Of a stretch of DNA of 53,484 nucleotides, positions 51,623 to 53,484 are shown piece after piece. How positions within the stretch are numbered: position 1 is the first letter of the stretch; each line of letters starts with the position of its first letter. Source of the stretch: Candidatus Eiseniibacteriota bacterium (GTDB lineage Bacteria > Eisenbacteria > RBG-16-71-46 > JAGVPR01). A program made the translations under genes and the position numbers. The DNA is taken from positions 1 to 53,484 of the forward strand of contig JAGVPR010000320.1 in NCBI GenBank assembly GCA_020052115.1, given 5' to 3'. Under the pieces are notes generated by a model. That model saw only the letters and a program-made list of their open reading frames with translations. It did no database searches and was not told the origin of the DNA.

Positions 51623-53182
51623 ATGAATACGTTTCTTGTTCACGTCGGCGACGACAACTTCTGCCGGCTGCTTCCGGAGGAAGTCGATCGGTCCCGCTCT
51701 AGCAACGGGCGGGTCAAGGTGATGGCGTTTCCGCCGCTGGGGATTCAGACGTTGGCGCCGGTGCTGCGCGAACGGGGACACCAGGTGCGGATGTTTGACA
51801 CATGCCACCCGCAGATGAGGGCGGAGCATGTTGCGCAAGCTGTTGCCGAGGAAAAGCCGGACGTGATTGCGCTGTCGTTTCTCTCGACCACCACCTACCC
51901 GGCAGTCAAGAGCATGGCCCGGCGACTGAAGGCCGAGGTGGCGAAGATACCGATCATCGTTGGCGGAGCCTTCGCCACCTTGAATGCGGACCGCATTCTG
52001 GGGGACTGCCCGGACATTGACTGCGTGGGGGTGGGTGAAGGGGAAGAGCTGCTGTCGGACTACTTGGACCACCTCGATGCTCCGGGCTCCGTGGCGGGTC
52101 TGGTCTGGCGTCGCGGCGGGACCATCGTCGAGAATGCCCCGAGGCCACTCCTCTCGGACCTGGATCAGTTTCCGTATCCCGACCGGACCAGCCTGCCGAT
52201 CGACTACATCGAATCCCTGCCCCTGGATGTTCCGGCGGTGCTCTCGTTGGACAAGTTCTGCACCGTGCAAACATCGCGCGGCTGCCCGTACTCCTGCATC
52301 TACTGCGATATCCCATCCCTGGGCCAGCGCCGGTGGCGCAGCCGTTCGCCGGAACATGTCCTGCGAGAACTGCAGGAACTTAACGATCTGGGCTATCGCT
52401 CGATCCTCCTGACCGATGATCATTTCCTGATCAACCGGAAGCGGATTGACGCGATTTGCCGCGGCATCATTGAACGCAAGCTGGAGTTTCACTGGGGCTG
52501 CGAAGGCCGGGTTGATTCGGTTGGAATCGAGCAACTGCCGATCATGCGCCAGGCCGGGTGCAGTTTCCTGGCATTTGGCGTGGAGGCGGGGACGCAAAAC
52601 GTGCTGAACCGGCTCAACAAGAAGCAGACCCCCGCGCAGGTGCAGCACGCGGTCAGTGAAGCAAAGCGGCAGGGCATCGCCAGGGTCCACGGATTCTTCG
52701 TCGTCGGCTCGCCCGATGAGACGGAAGAGGACATCATGGCGAGCTTCCGCTTCGCCGCGCGTCTGGAGTTGGATACGTTTGGCTTCAATCGGTTGTGCGC
52801 TTATCGCGGGACGCCGTTGTGGCAGGAGTATGTGGCGCGCGGGATCATTGATGACGAGCGGGACTGGCACAAGTGGTTCAAGTGCTCGGACATTGACCCC
52901 ACCACTCTGCCCAGTGCCGTGGTGAATCGCCTGCGGGCGAAAGGCTACGGCTTGCTGTTCCTCTACCGGATTCTCAGGCGTCCGATCCGAACCTGGAAAC
53001 TCCTGCGTGCCTTCGGCCGCCACATGAAGACGTCCGACATCCTTGCATTGCTTTGCAGTCCGTTTCGCCGGCGGACTCTGACCCGGAAGGCCGAGCTCCC
53101 GGCCCGGATGATGGATGCAGGACTTGAGGAGCCGGACCGTCGGACAGCTGCCGCCGCCGGCTCGCCGCCATGCCCGGTCTGA
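51623..53182 (+). CDS. B12-binding radical SAM protein
   Basis: A 519-residue enzyme. The N-terminal cobalamin-binding domain ('PPLGIQTLAPVLRERGHQVRMFD', 'IIVGGAFATLN', 'CVGVGEGEE') precedes a radical SAM barrel with C-x3-C-x2-C in 'TSRGCPYSCIYCDIP'. Later motifs 'GVEAGTQNVLNRLNKKQT' and 'FFVVGSPDETEEDI' are typical of this class. The basic C-terminal tail is family specific and unassigned. The substrate is unknown. It is oriented toward, and overlaps by 13 bases, the recombinase remnant at the window end, so it may belong to the mobile region. Confidence 0.88.
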   Translation: MNTFLVHVGDDNFCRLLPEEVDRSRSSNGRVKVMAFPPLGIQTLAPVLRERGHQVRMFDTCHPQMRAEHVAQAVAEEKPDVIALSFLSTTTYPAVKSMARRLKAEVAKIPIIVGGAFATLNADRILGDCPDIDCVGVGEGEELLSDYLDHLDAPGSVAGLVWRRGGTIVENAPRPLLSDLDQFPYPDRTSLPIDYIESLPLDVPAVLSLDKFCTVQTSRGCPYSCIYCDIPSLGQRRWRSRSPEHVLRELQELNDLGYRSILLTDDHFLINRKRIDAICRGIIERKLEFHWGCEGRVDSVGIEQLPIMRQAGCSFLAFGVEAGTQNVLNRLNKKQTPAQVQHAVSEAKRQGIARVHGFFVVGSPDETEEDIMASFRFAARLELDTFGFNRLCAYRGTPLWQEYVARGIIDDERDWHKWFKCSDIDPTTLPSAVVNRLRAKGYGLLFLYRILRRPIRTWKLLRAFGRHMKTSDILALLCSPFRRRTLTRKAELPARMMDAGLEEPDRRTAAAAGSPPCPV

Positions 53183-53413
53183 AACGAAGCGAGGAATTCG
53201 CGAAACGCTTCGCCTTCCGAGGAGCAGTACACGCGACCTCGAAGGAAGCGCAGCAGTTGGCCCGGCATTCCCTGCCGACGATGACGGCGAATGCCTACAT
53301 GCGCGGCCGCCGGGACCGGCTCGCGTTCGTGGCTGAGCAGGTCGGAGAAGCGATTCGACCGAAGCCGCGTGCCACCAGTGTGCTACGCGAGGTCGCTGGC
53401 GCTGAAGACGAAA

Positions 53414-53446
53414 CCGGCAACCCCGAAGACGAACCGGGGTTACCGG
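53414..53446 (-). terminator. Hairpin downstream of the tRNA
   Basis: CCGGCAACCCCG (53414-53425) pairs with CGGGGTTACCGG (53435-53446) with one mismatch and a nine-base loop. It lies 10 bases beyond the tRNA 3' end on the minus strand, followed there by TTTCGTCTTC, so it may end tRNA transcription. Confidence 0.45.
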
Positions 53447-53456
53447 CGAATGAAGT

Positions 53457-53484
53457 TGGTGGAGGCGGCGGGAATCGAACCCGC
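53457..53484 (-). tRNA. Partial tRNA, 3' end (identity not determined)
   Basis: Read on the minus strand, 53484-53468 is a T-arm (GCGGG-TTCGATT-CCCGC), followed by the acceptor strand CGCCTCC, discriminator A and an encoded CCA (53459-53457). The 5' part with the anticodon lies outside the window, so the amino acid cannot be assigned. The expected 5' acceptor strand is GGAGGCG. Confidence 0.85.

Larger units (their letters stand above)
53170..53484 (+). pseudogene. Tyrosine recombinase C-terminal remnant reading into a tRNA
   Basis: In the frame of the ATG at 53170 the sequence encodes 'KEAQQLARHSLPTMTANAYMRGRRDRLAFVAEQVGEAI', which matches the C-terminal end of phage-type integrases (His of the 'ARHS' box and the nucleophile Tyr in 'TANAY'). 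The catalytic Arg, Lys and HxxR parts are missing, and an in-frame stop lies just upstream. The frame stays open to the window edge and ends '...GGGGGNRTR', which is antisense to the tRNA 3' end. Such read-through into a tRNA is common where an integrase gene abuts its attachment site. The start is uncertain. Confidence 0.65.

Overview
The window is a high-GC chromosomal segment, almost entirely protein coding, probably from an uncultured Gram-negative bacterium. Two secreted proteins (5537-9079 and 26505-27740) end in a FlgD-like/type A sorting domain of the 'PNP...VxLxIFDxxGRLV...GGIYFYRL' kind. That ending is typical of the FCB group and especially of Candidatus Eisenbacteria-like metagenome genomes, so this is my best guess at lineage. 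It is an inference from protein style; no rRNA is present.

Layout. 1-5.3 kb (minus): a response regulator cut by the window edge, a sensor kinase, an Eis-like acetyltransferase, a pirin and a HAD 5'-nucleotidase. 5.4-9.1 kb (plus): a large secreted BNR/sortilin-like protein. 9.1-10.7 kb (minus): a B12-binding radical SAM enzyme. 11.2-14.4 kb (plus): a translationally coupled GT4 glycosyltransferase and GH130 pair. 14.4-20.2 kb: a V4R-type sigma-54 activator (minus) facing a clear -24/-12 promoter that drives a plus-strand run of seven envelope genes (coiled-coil protein, lipoprotein, three beta-barrels, small membrane protein, OmpA-like). 20.2-23.3 kb (minus): a sensor kinase with a periplasmic ABC-substrate-binding-like sensor, a FixJ-type regulator and a stand-alone receiver. 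23.4-24.7 kb (minus): two RRM RNA-binding proteins with matching promoters and conserved leaders of equal length. 25.0-30.2 kb (plus): a BNR protein coupled to a MoaD/ubiquitin-like protein, an NHL-repeat secreted protein, an ArsC-like protein without its cysteine, and an ABC exporter with a terminator.

30.3-51.2 kb is one continuous minus-strand block. Read in transcription order it begins with an autoregulated-looking ArsR-rhodanese fusion. It continues with a 52-residue ORF, an MMPL/RND exporter with LolA-like and outer-membrane partners, a thiol peroxidase-like protein, sulfide:quinone oxidoreductase and DsrE. Two complete heavy-metal RND efflux sets follow, with a PII-like protein between them. 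Each set is preceded by a small cysteine-containing envelope protein. The second set also carries a small lipoprotein with a tandem C-x2-H-x6-C-x2-C motif that is repeated in the N-terminus of its own adaptor. Together this block looks like an envelope stress, sulfide and metal detoxification region.

51.6-53.5 kb: a second B12-type radical SAM gene, then the C-terminal remnant of a tyrosine recombinase whose reading frame runs antisense into the 3' end of a tRNA. This is the signature of a genomic-island edge.

Most interesting observations: the paired RRM leaders, the sigma-54/V4R envelope module with a conserved zinc-ligand spacing, the shared Cys/His repeat of the metal-efflux set, the ArsR-rhodanese/SQR/MMPL operon, and several sigma-70-like -10 boxes placed so close to start codons that the transcripts would be leaderless.
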